From: JANYHY01 sp043784605 | Lineage (GTDB): Bacteria; Myxococcota_A; Polyangia; Polyangiales; Polyangiaceae | Reading direction: 5' to 3' | NCBI GenBank assembly: GCA_043784605.1 | Contig: JAYVYD010000148.1 | Span: forward strand, 1-7,743 | DNA length: 7,743 nucleotides | Shown: positions 1-5,666 of the stretch, piece by piece | Layout: each line of letters starts with the position of its first letter | How positions within the stretch are numbered: position 1 is the first letter of the stretch | Position numbers and translations under genes: made by a program | Notes under the pieces: model-generated | What the model was told of the DNA's origin: nothing | The model's database searches: none | The model's input: only the letters and a program-made list of their open reading frames with translations

Positions 1-338
1 GCCTCTCGGATCGCATTCTCCAGCTCATCGACGTGCTCAAGCGCCGCGAGCGGATGCTCTTCGAGGAGCTCTTCGAGGGCTTGACCTCGCGCGCCGATCT
101 CGTCATCACGTTCCTCGCACTGCTCGAAATGACCAAGCTCCGCATGACCCGCCTCTTCCAAACCGAGCCGCTCGCACCGCTGTACGTCGAAGCCGTGATG
201 GACTCCGCTGGCTCGGTGGAAGAGGCTGACCTCTCGAGCGCCGGTCCTGTGCCCACGAGCGAAGCCGCGAGCACGGTCTCGAACGACGCGACGAGCACGT
301 CGCCGAACGACGCACCCAACGAACTTGGGGGCACGTGA
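1..338 (+). CDS. scpA: Segregation and condensation protein A (ScpA), C-terminal part
   Basis: The 5' end lies outside the window; the reading frame is open from base 3 and gives 111 residues ending at TGA (336-338). ScpA is the kleisin subunit of bacterial SMC-ScpAB condensin; its C-terminal winged helix binds the SMC head. Visible here is that domain: a run beginning LSDRILQLIDVLKRRER, then FEELFEGLTSRADLVITFLA and LLEMTKLRMTRLFQTEP, typical of the ScpA C-terminus (segments written separately). After about residue 65 of the visible part follows a tail of some 45 residues rich in Ser, Thr, Ala, Asn and acidic residues that looks disordered and is longer than in most ScpA proteins. The stop overlaps the scpB start as GTGA, so the two are probably translationally coupled. 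Identity rests on the motif pattern and on the scpB neighbour. Confidence 0.9.
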   Translation, partial: LSDRILQLIDVLKRRERMLFEELFEGLTSRADLVITFLALLEMTKLRMTRLFQTEPLAPLYVEAVMDSAGSVEEADLSSAGPVPTSEAASTVSNDATSTSPNDAPNELGGT

Positions 339-1333
339 ACGAGATCGAGAACGACGCGCCGACCGACGTGGAGCTCGCCGACACCGCGGAGACCGAAGAG
401 GCTCCCGAGACGCCGTTGCCTCCGGCGAGCCACGAGGCGGCGACCCACGAGGTGGGGGATCACCACCTGCGCGGTTTGGTAGAGGCGCTCGTGTTCGCGA
501 GCGATCGGCCCCTGAAATCAGGAGAGATCGGCAAGCTCGCGAGCGCGCCGACGCGGCAGATCACGAAGGTGCTCGAGGAGCTGCGCGAAGAGTACAAGGG
601 TCGCGGCGTACAGCTCGACGAGATCGCCGGCGGCTGGATCTTCCGCACGAGCGCCGTGTACTCGCCGTTCGTGAGAGACATGACGGGCCAGAAGCCGGTG
701 CGCCTCTCGCGTGCGCAGGTCGAGACGCTCGCGATCGTCGCGTATCGGCAGCCGGTCACGCGGCCCGAGGTGGACGACATCCGCGGCGTGGACTGCGGCG
801 CGGTGCTCAAGTTGTTGCTCGAGCGCGATCTCGTCCGCATCCTCGGCAAGAAGGACGAGCCGGGCCGGCCGATCCTCTACGGCACGAGCGCGGCGTTCTT
901 GGAGCTGTTCGGGTTGAAGTCGCTGAAGGATCTGCCCACCCTGCGCGAGTTCACCGAGCTCAACGAGGACAGTCGTCGCACGGTCGAGAAGGAGCTCGAG
1001 GGAGATCTCGAGGAGCGCGGTGGAGGCGTAGACGAGCTCGTCGGCGCGCTGCAAGACGAGCACTCGCCCGCCTCGATGGAAGACCCGTCGCCCGAGACGC
1101 ACGACGAGCGCCAGACGATCATGAGCCCACCTGTCGTCGTCGACGACGAAGAGCACGCGCAAGCGGAAACTGTCTTTCCGCCGGCAGAGCCCGACGAGCC
1201 GAAGGTCAGCAAGCTCTACGATCCAGCAGACGAGCTGGAGTTCCCGGATGATGCTGACGACGATGACGATGATGACGACGATGACGACGACGATGATGAC
1301 GACGACGAAGACGAAAACGAAAAAGAGTCCTGA
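335..1333 (+). CDS. scpB: Segregation and condensation protein B (ScpB) with long acidic tail
   Basis: ScpB dimers bind the ScpA kleisin and support SMC-driven chromosome organisation and segregation in the nucleoid. The 332-residue product has an acidic, Pro-rich N-terminal extension (residues 1-43). The twin winged-helix core follows (about 45-212), with LRGLVEALVFASDRPL, GGWIFRT, the family signature LSRAQVETLAIVAYRQPVTR, and GRPILYGTSAAFLELFGL. The remaining roughly 120 residues are acidic and low in complexity, with 17 consecutive Asp at 308-324, then EDENEKES. Typical ScpB proteins are about 180-200 residues, so both extensions are unusual; similar tails may occur in myxobacteria, but I cannot check. 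The start is GTG, inside the scpA stop (GTGA), with a weak GGGG at 327-330 as the only ribosome-site-like sequence, consistent with coupling to scpA. The TGA stop directly abuts the stop of the convergent helix-turn-helix gene. Confidence 0.95.
   Translation: MNEIENDAPTDVELADTAETEEAPETPLPPASHEAATHEVGDHHLRGLVEALVFASDRPLKSGEIGKLASAPTRQITKVLEELREEYKGRGVQLDEIAGGWIFRTSAVYSPFVRDMTGQKPVRLSRAQVETLAIVAYRQPVTRPEVDDIRGVDCGAVLKLLLERDLVRILGKKDEPGRPILYGTSAAFLELFGLKSLKDLPTLREFTELNEDSRRTVEKELEGDLEERGGGVDELVGALQDEHSPASMEDPSPETHDERQTIMSPPVVVDDEEHAQAETVFPPAEPDEPKVSKLYDPADELEFPDDADDDDDDDDDDDDDDDDDEDENEKES
1247..1306 (+). repeat. GAY (aspartate codon) trinucleotide tract
   Basis: Codons GAT GAT GCT are followed by 17 uninterrupted GAC/GAT codons (1256-1306). 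The mixture of GAC and GAT means it is an imperfect trinucleotide repeat, perhaps an older expansion. It encodes the poly-Asp run near the ScpB C-terminus. Confidence 0.9.
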
Positions 1334-1345
1334 TCAGTCGTCGTC
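1298..1345. other. Inverted GAC/GTC repeat across the convergent stop codons
   Basis: GACGACGAC (1298-1306) can pair with GTCGTCGTC (1337-1345), giving a 9-bp stem with a 30-base loop that contains both stop codons and the palindrome CTGATCAG (1330-1337). It would form in transcripts from either direction. There is no T-run on either side, so an intrinsic terminator is not shown. The stem follows from both proteins ending in Asp codons, so it may be incidental. Confidence 0.3.
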
Positions 1346-1669
1346 GCCCGCGGGATCCGCGTAGCTCGCCGCGAGCTTCTGGACCTCGTCGCGCAAGCGC
1401 TTGTGAGCGGCGATCTTGCGGAGGAGTTCCCAGACCGCCGGATCGCGCAGCGCCTTCATCGGCTCCACGTTGCCCTTAGCCTTCTTCGGGATCGCTCCTC
1501 CACCTTTCGCGCGTAGCGCCTCCATCCGGTCGATGTACTGCTTGGTCGGAAAGAGATCGCCCTTCTCCCACGCCAGTACGGTGGCCTGTTCGAGCGCGAG
1601 TGCGCCCGCGAGCTCTTTGGCCGTACACGACAGCTCTTTGCGCAGGTCCTTGATCTGTTCGGGCGTCAC
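1334..1669 (-). CDS. Small XRE-type helix-turn-helix protein
   Basis: This 111-residue protein is a likely DNA-binding transcriptional regulator. Residues 3-52 resemble an XRE/Cro helix-turn-helix: a first helix PEQIKDLRKEL, the pair around TAKELAGALALEQATVLAWEKG (helices two and three, about residues 16-37), and the WEKGDLFPTKQ stretch that matches the usual WExGxxxP pattern after the recognition helix. After a Lys/Gly linker (53-66) comes a helical segment, about 70-101, with PAVWELLRKIAAHKRL, which could mediate oligomerisation. It ends in GDDD. The start is GTG at 1669; the nearby ATG at 1680 is in another frame and stops after four codons. No ribosome binding site is visible, which fits a leaderless start (see promoter entry). 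It is divergent from the DUF4397 lipoprotein gene, which it might regulate. The target is unknown. Confidence 0.75.
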   Translation of the reverse strand: MTPEQIKDLRKELSCTAKELAGALALEQATVLAWEKGDLFPTKQYIDRMEALRAKGGGAIPKKAKGNVEPMKALRDPAVWELLRKIAAHKRLRDEVQKLAASYADPAGDDD

Positions 1670-1675
1670 GCCGCA

Positions 1676-1703
1676 AGCATAGGGAAGGCGTTGGAGTTGT
1701 CTA
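1676..1703 (-). promoter_or_regulatory. Candidate promoter of the helix-turn-helix gene
   Basis: On the minus strand TAGACA (1698-1703, five of six to the -35 consensus) is followed after 16 bases by TATGCT (1676-1681, four of six to the -10 consensus). The predicted transcription start would lie at about 1669-1670, at the GTG start codon, implying a leaderless or near-leaderless mRNA. This is by eye only, and sigma specificity in this organism is unknown. Confidence 0.4.
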
Positions 1704-1720
1704 CGCGTCCGCGCTACGCT
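1691..1720 (+). promoter_or_regulatory. Weak candidate promoter of the lipoprotein gene
   Basis: TTGGAG (1691-1696) and TACGCT (1715-1720) are separated by 18 bases, each matching only three of six consensus positions. The start would fall near 1727, just before the GTG at 1729. It overlaps the opposite promoter of the helix-turn-helix gene, so the two could compete. The match is poor. Confidence 0.2.
1701..1719. repeat. Direct repeat CTACGC, 13-base period, in divergent promoter region
   Basis: CTACGC occurs at 1701-1706 and 1714-1719. The first copy overlaps the candidate -35 of the helix-turn-helix gene and the second the candidate -10 of the lipoprotein gene, so it is placed where an operator for autoregulation could be. 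Hexamer repeats arise easily in GC-rich DNA. Confidence 0.2.
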
Positions 1721-1728
1721 GTGTTGTC

Positions 1729-2679
1729 GTGCGCTTCTGTCTTTCTCTTACCTTGATAGTCCTGACGACGGGTTGCCTCGAAATCGGAGGGGACCCGTTG
1801 GTGAAGGATGGTGCGGGTGACGCAGGCATCCTGCTCCTAGACGCGGAGAGAGCGGACGCGACCCTCCCAGACGGAGCGGCTCTGCCGTCTACGACCTACG
1901 TGCGTGTCGCGCAGATGTCCGCCGACTTCGGCGCGATCGACTTCTGCGTGCGAAGCAAGGTCGAGCAGTTCGGTCCGCTCGTCACGCCAAACGTGGTCGA
2001 TGCGGGCTCGTCGGACGCAAGCGTCGCGGGCGTGGGGTTCGGGCAAGTTTCTCAGTACGTCGCCGTCTCGGTCTCGGGCACCGTAGACATCGCGATCGTC
2101 GCAGCTCCAGCCACGGACTGCTCGTCGCCAATCGCCGTCAGCACCGTCACGCTCGATCCCGGCAAGCACGACACGATCGCTCTGATGGGCGTCGCCAAGT
2201 CGAACGTGTCGTCCGATCGCGCGCTTGGCGTCTCGGCGTTCGTCGACGACTCGCTCGGCAACCCTGCGCTCGTGCGCATGCGCTTCGTCAACGCCGCACT
2301 CGGCACCGCGCAGTACCCTGGCATCGGACCGTTCGCCGCTGCCCTCGCCAATGCAAACTCCGTGATGCCGCTGGCGGGGGAGGTCCTTCCGCGAAAGGCG
2401 TCGTCGCCGAGCGTCGATCCCGTCGTGGACGCGCTCGGGTATCACAATCTCTCGGTCGCGCCGAAGGGGCAAGCGGGGCTGCGCGTCTCCTACGGCAGTG
2501 ACTCGGGGATCAACGTGTGGACGAGCAAGCCGGTCGATCTCGCGTTGACCCTCGGGAGCTCTCGCACGGTGTTCGTCGTCTCGCTCCCGTACGCGTACAA
2601 GAGCTTCATCGGCGCGTTCGTCTGCGACGACCTGGAGCATGCTCCGGCGTCCCAGTGCGTCTGGGCTCCTGCCTACTAG
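1729..2679 (+). CDS. DUF4397-type lipoprotein
   Basis: This 316-residue protein is probably exported and lipid-anchored. It starts at GTG with a short signal peptide (MRFCLSLTLIVLTTGC) and a putative lipidated Cys16. The lipobox is atypical, having Thr instead of Leu/Val at -3. Leu at +2 is compatible with outer-membrane sorting. A linker rich in Asp, Gly and Ala (about 20-52) is typical of myxobacterial lipoproteins. The body resembles DUF4397: YVRVAQMSADFGAIDFCV at about 57-74, then VRMRFVNAALGTAQYPGIG, and a C-terminal FVCDD...SQC with Cys299 and Cys310, which could form a disulfide. The function of this family is unknown; it is common on cell surfaces of myxobacteria. No ribosome site is seen upstream. 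It is divergent from the helix-turn-helix gene and convergent with pmbA. The lipoprotein call is fairly sure; the domain name rests on motif resemblance. Confidence 0.75.
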   Translation: MRFCLSLTLIVLTTGCLEIGGDPLVKDGAGDAGILLLDAERADATLPDGAALPSTTYVRVAQMSADFGAIDFCVRSKVEQFGPLVTPNVVDAGSSDASVAGVGFGQVSQYVAVSVSGTVDIAIVAAPATDCSSPIAVSTVTLDPGKHDTIALMGVAKSNVSSDRALGVSAFVDDSLGNPALVRMRFVNAALGTAQYPGIGPFAAALANANSVMPLAGEVLPRKASSPSVDPVVDALGYHNLSVAPKGQAGLRVSYGSDSGINVWTSKPVDLALTLGSSRTVFVVSLPYAYKSFIGAFVCDDLEHAPASQCVWAPAY

Positions 2680-3044
2680 CGGTCTATCTGCTCGTGATGG
2701 GCGCCGGGGTGCGGCGTCCTCATAAGACGAAGAGCGACAACGCAACGATCAACAAGTCGAACGGCGTGTTCGCCACCTCTCCGCGCGAGACGTGAAAGAC
2801 GACGGCGCAGACCTGCAAGAGCGCAGCCCAACGCCGCGAGGACGGTCAGGCGCATGCGCGACGGACGCTCTTCAATTTCCCGAGGAGTCCGAGCTTGGCG
2901 AAGTCGTCATCCTCGATGCACGCACCTCGAAGACGTCGAACGGACAAACGCGAACGCAGTCCGCTTTACCTTCGCATCGAGATCGATCGACCGAGGGCGC
3001 GAAGTCTCCCGGCTTCGATCGGCACTCGCTCGCTCGGTTCGAGT
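2680..3044. other. 365-bp gap between convergent genes, no supported gene
   Basis: Open frames here (for example 2792-3079) have no recognisable motif, are Arg/Ser-rich, and run into the antisense of pmbA, so none is called. The segment 2721-2960 is less GC-biased than the flanks. The right end is rich in inverted repeats: the palindrome GATCGATC (2981-2988), ACCGAG (2990-2995) with CTCGGT (3033-3038), CGAAG (3000-3004) with CTTCG (3013-3017), and ACTCG (3024-3028) with CGAGT (3040-3044). The last lies directly downstream of the pmbA stop. These could help end transcription from both sides, but no T-run is present. Confidence 0.5.
2699..2719 (+). terminator. Weak hairpin downstream of lipoprotein gene
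   Basis: GGGCGCC (2699-2705) can pair with GGCGTCC (2713-2719), a 7-bp stem with one G-U pair and a 7-base loop, 20 bases after the stop codon. The following TCATAAGA is not a T-run, so intrinsic termination is uncertain. Confidence 0.25.
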
Positions 3045-4451
3045 TTATTCGCTGCCGCCCGCGATGGTCATCCGGGTGACCCGGAAGGTCGGCGCCGCCA
3101 TCGACGTGCGCAGATCGAGATCACTGCCGACGGCATCGATCGACTGCAAGAGCTGATCGAGGTTGAGAGAGATCGTCACCTCACTCACGGGGAACGTGAG
3201 CTCACCGTTCTCGATCCAGAACCCGCTGGCCCCTCTCGAGAAGTCTCCAGTCGTTGCGTTGAAGCCGAAGCCCATCATGTCCGTGACGTAAAGCCCGCGC
3301 TTGGTTGCCTTCAAGATCGACTCGGGCGAATCGGTCGTCGGCGACAAGATGAAATTGCTCGTCCCCGCGCCGACCCCTGCGCCGCCTCCGCGAGATGCGC
3401 TCGCCGTGCTCTCTCGACCGAGCTTGCGCGCGGAGTAGCTGTCGCAGAGATACATCTGCAAGACGCCCTTCTCGACGATCACGTTCTTACGACTCGCGAG
3501 TCCCTCTCCGTCGTACGCGCGTGAGCCGGGCGCGCGCGGGATCAACGGATCGTCGACGACGTTCACGAGGTCGCTCGCGATGCGCGAGCCTTCACGGCCG
3601 ATGAGATAGCTTGATTTACGCCAGATCGAGCTGCCCATGATGCAGCTCGCGAGCAAGCCGAGCATCGAGCGTGCGGTGTCCGGATCGAACACCACGGACG
3701 CCTCGGTCGTCGCGACGGTCTTGGCGCCGAGCTTACGGAGCGTGCGTCGCGCGGCCTCTTTGCCGACGGCCTCTGCGTCGTCCAGCTCGGCGAGGTGGCG
3801 CTTCGCGGTCCAGTGATAGCCGCGTCGCTTCTTGCCGCCCGCGTCCTCCGCAACGGGCACGACCGACAGCGACGCGTACGAGCCCTTGGTGCTCGCGCGA
3901 AAGCCGCTGGAGAGCACGATCACTCCGCCGCCCGCCGTGCGACCGAACGTGCCGCCCTCGCTGTTGGTGATGCGCTTGTCGAACGCGAGCGCCGCGGCCT
4001 CGCCACGGATCGCCTCTTTGATCGCGCGCGCCGCGTCGATCTCTCCGCCCGCAGGATCATACAACTCGAGATCGGGCAGCTTCTTCGGATCGCACAGCAT
4101 GCTCGGGTCTGCGGGGCCCGCGAACGGATCCTCTTGCGACAGCTCCGCGAGCTCCAGCGCGTCATCGACGAAGCGCTTGATGCCGGCTTCGGACAGATCG
4201 CTCGTCGAGGTGGTGGCGACGCGCTTGCCCTTCATCACGCGCAATCCGGCGCCGCGGTGCCCCGCCTCTTCGACGAGCTCGGGCTCGCCCATGCGGACCT
4301 TCGCGGAGAGCTCAGCGCCCGATCGGAGCATGCACTCGGCGACGGTCGCGCCACCCTTCTTCGCCATCTCCACGACACGCGAGCCGAGCTCGAGGAGTTG
4401 AACGAGCTCTCGGTCGATGCCTATGAGCGGCACGGTAGTGTGTTCGGACAT
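3045..4451 (-). CDS. pmbA: PmbA/TldE, non-catalytic subunit of TldD-TldE protease
   Basis: PmbA (TldE) pairs with TldD in a cytosolic protease that trims unfolded peptides; in E. coli it matures microcin B17 and degrades CcdA. The 468-residue product matches E. coli PmbA in order: the STSDLSEAGI region (about 82-91), DKRITNSEGGTF (158-169), ARRTLRKLGAK, IWRKSSYL, then SYSARKLG, TGDFSRGASGFW (401-412), IENGELTFPVSEVTI and a final MTIAG. The TldD zinc motif HExxxH is absent, which assigns it to the TldE side rather than TldD. ATG at 4451 (MSEHTTVPLIG) is chosen because the frame upstream to the TTG at 4529 adds 26 unconserved residues. No ribosome site is visible. The nearest minus-strand gene is cheB, 120 bp upstream, so this is probably a separate transcript. 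No tldD is in the window. Confidence 0.92.
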   Translation of the reverse strand: MSEHTTVPLIGIDRELVQLLELGSRVVEMAKKGGATVAECMLRSGAELSAKVRMGEPELVEEAGHRGAGLRVMKGKRVATTSTSDLSEAGIKRFVDDALELAELSQEDPFAGPADPSMLCDPKKLPDLELYDPAGGEIDAARAIKEAIRGEAAALAFDKRITNSEGGTFGRTAGGGVIVLSSGFRASTKGSYASLSVVPVAEDAGGKKRRGYHWTAKRHLAELDDAEAVGKEAARRTLRKLGAKTVATTEASVVFDPDTARSMLGLLASCIMGSSIWRKSSYLIGREGSRIASDLVNVVDDPLIPRAPGSRAYDGEGLASRKNVIVEKGVLQMYLCDSYSARKLGRESTASASRGGGAGVGAGTSNFILSPTTDSPESILKATKRGLYVTDMMGFGFNATTGDFSRGASGFWIENGELTFPVSEVTISLNLDQLLQSIDAVGSDLDLRTSMAAPTFRVTRMTIAGGSE

Positions 4452-4459
4452 GACGTCGT

Positions 4460-4467
4460 AGATTACA
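4460..4467 (-). promoter_or_regulatory. Candidate -10 region of pmbA
   Basis: On the minus strand TGTAATCT contains TGTAAT (4462-4467, five of six to TATAAT) and TAATCT (4460-4465). A transcript would begin about 0-4 bases before the ATG at 4451, which agrees with the missing ribosome site. No good -35 is present at 16-18 bases; the palindrome at 4476-4489 lies there instead. Confidence 0.3.
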
Positions 4468-4475
4468 CCAGTCCT

Positions 4476-4489
4476 AGACCCATGGGTCT
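4476..4489. promoter_or_regulatory. Perfect 14-bp palindrome, possible operator upstream of pmbA
   Basis: AGACCCATGGGTCT is a gapless perfect palindrome, 24 bases before the pmbA start and at the position of a -35 element. Such dyads often bind dimeric regulators. The regulator is unknown, and the sequence could arise by chance. Confidence 0.35.
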
Positions 4490-4552
4490 GTCGTCTCGCC
4501 TGTCGAAGACACGTGACGGGGAGCTCCAAACGCTCGGGCTCGCTCGCACCTC

Positions 4553-4567
4553 GCGCGTTGATCGCGC
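4553..4567 (-). terminator. Short GC hairpin after cheB
   Basis: Directly downstream of the cheB TAA, the minus strand reads GCGCG, ATCAA loop, CGCGC: a 5-bp all-GC stem. No T-run follows. It may slow or end transcription of the che operon, but the evidence is thin. Confidence 0.25.
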
Positions 4568-4571
4568 CTAA

Positions 4572-5666
4572 TTAGGAGAGCTTCGCGAGGAACTCTGCGA
4601 TCTGTCCGAGCGGGAGTTCGTGCGTGACGACTCCTGCGCGAACGGCTGCGCCGGGCATTCCGTGCACGACCGCCGTCTCTGCGCTCTCGGCGAGCACGAC
4701 CCCGCCGGCTTGACGAATCGCGCGCGCGCCTTCGACGCCGTCGTCTCCCATGCCCGTCAAGATGACGCCGACGCAGCGGACTCCGGCGGTCGCGGCAGCG
4801 CTCTTCAAGAGGCGATCGGCGCTCGGGACGCATTTGTCGGTCGGCTGCGCGCTCGAGACGCGAAGCGTGTAGTCGCCGGCGCGACCCACCAACTCCATGC
4901 ACTGGCGACCTGGGCACACGAAGCCGACCGCGGCCGAGAGACGATCGCCGTCTTGCGCCTCGCTCACGCGGACTGGCCCTTTGCGACCGAGGCGCTCGGC
5001 GAACGTGCGCGTGAATTTGTCCGGCATGTGCTGCGCGATCACGTAGCTCGCCATCGTGTGCGCGGGGAGCTTGCCGAAGATTTCGAGCAGCGCGGACGGA
5101 CCGCCGGTGGAACTCGCGATCGCAACGACGTGACGCGGCGGCCTGAACGGCGTGATCGAAGGGAGCGGGCGATTGGACGAGGGCACCTCGCCGTCGCTGA
5201 AGATGCCGCTGGGGATCCGCCTGGGAGTACCGCCGAGCCTTCCGAGCTGGCCGCGCGCGCGCCGGAACTGCATCACCTTGGCGAGGATCTGCTCCTTGAG
5301 GTCCGTCGCGTCCGGCGCGATTTGCCTGTCGGGCTTGGTGACGAAGTCGAGCGCGCCGAGCTCGAGCGCCTTGAAGACGTTCTCTTTCTGCGAATACGAC
5401 GAGACCACGATCACGGGCGTGGGCTGCTTGCTCATCAAGATGCGCAAGAACGTGAAGCCGTCCATCCTCGGCATCTCGAGGTCGAGCGTGATCATGTCCG
5501 GCTTGAGCAGCGATGCGAGTCGCAACGCCTCTTCACCATCGGCCGCCTTGCCGACCACCTCCACCTCCGGGACGTTCACGAAGATGTCGGCGATGTTCCG
5601 CCGGTTGTAGGCAGAATCATCGACGATCAGGAGTCGCAGGATGTTTTGTACGTTCGGGAAGGTCAA
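4572..5666 (-). CDS. cheB: Chemotaxis protein-glutamate methylesterase CheB
   Basis: CheB removes methyl groups from (and deamidates) chemoreceptors and is activated by phosphorylation from CheA. Of 364 residues, 9-130 form the receiver domain: acidic pair D16/D17, phosphorylation site D62 in LDLEMPRMDG, S89 and K111 (TKPD). A Pro/Arg-rich linker (about 135-178) follows. The C-terminal methylesterase domain has the catalytic Ser186 in IASSTGGP, His213 in AQHMP and Asp309 in LTGMGDDG; the spacings match the known Ser/His/Asp triad. Length is close to the usual 350. The frame stays open far upstream, but homology starts at MTFPNVQNILRLLIVDDS, so I chose TTG at 5666, which overlaps the cheR stop as TTGA and has GGGAG four bases upstream. 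It should be coupled to cheR. All key residues are present, so the enzyme should be active. Confidence 0.93.
   Translation of the reverse strand: MTFPNVQNILRLLIVDDSAYNRRNIADIFVNVPEVEVVGKAADGEEALRLASLLKPDMITLDLEMPRMDGFTFLRILMSKQPTPVIVVSSYSQKENVFKALELGALDFVTKPDRQIAPDATDLKEQILAKVMQFRRARGQLGRLGGTPRRIPSGIFSDGEVPSSNRPLPSITPFRPPRHVVAIASSTGGPSALLEIFGKLPAHTMASYVIAQHMPDKFTRTFAERLGRKGPVRVSEAQDGDRLSAAVGFVCPGRQCMELVGRAGDYTLRVSSAQPTDKCVPSADRLLKSAAATAGVRCVGVILTGMGDDGVEGARAIRQAGGVVLAESAETAVVHGMPGAAVRAGVVTHELPLGQIAEFLAKLS

Noticed and set aside
325..1251. 308-codon plus-strand frame overlapping scpB
   Set aside because: The translation is low-complexity Arg/Ala/Gly and shadows scpB, which has clear family motifs.
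1837..2745. 302-codon minus-strand frame opposite the lipoprotein gene
   Set aside because: Arg/Asp/Val-rich antisense shadow with no domain; the plus frame has a signal peptide and DUF4397-like motifs.
3033..3044. GGTTCGAGT resembling a tRNA T-loop
   Set aside because: The flanking bases do not form a T-stem, and no acceptor or anticodon arm is found around it.
2792..3079. 95-codon plus-strand frame in the gene-free gap
   Set aside because: No motif, no ribosome site, Arg/Ser-rich, and its end overlaps the pmbA 3' end; not supportable as a gene.
4452..4529. 26-residue N-terminal extension of PmbA from TTG 4529
   Set aside because: It is unconserved, would include the palindrome and -10-like sequence, and lacks a ribosome site; ATG 4451 aligns better with PmbA length.
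3795..4571. 258-codon plus-strand frame opposite pmbA
   Set aside because: Antisense shadow of a conserved gene, with composition typical of GC-rich reverse frames.
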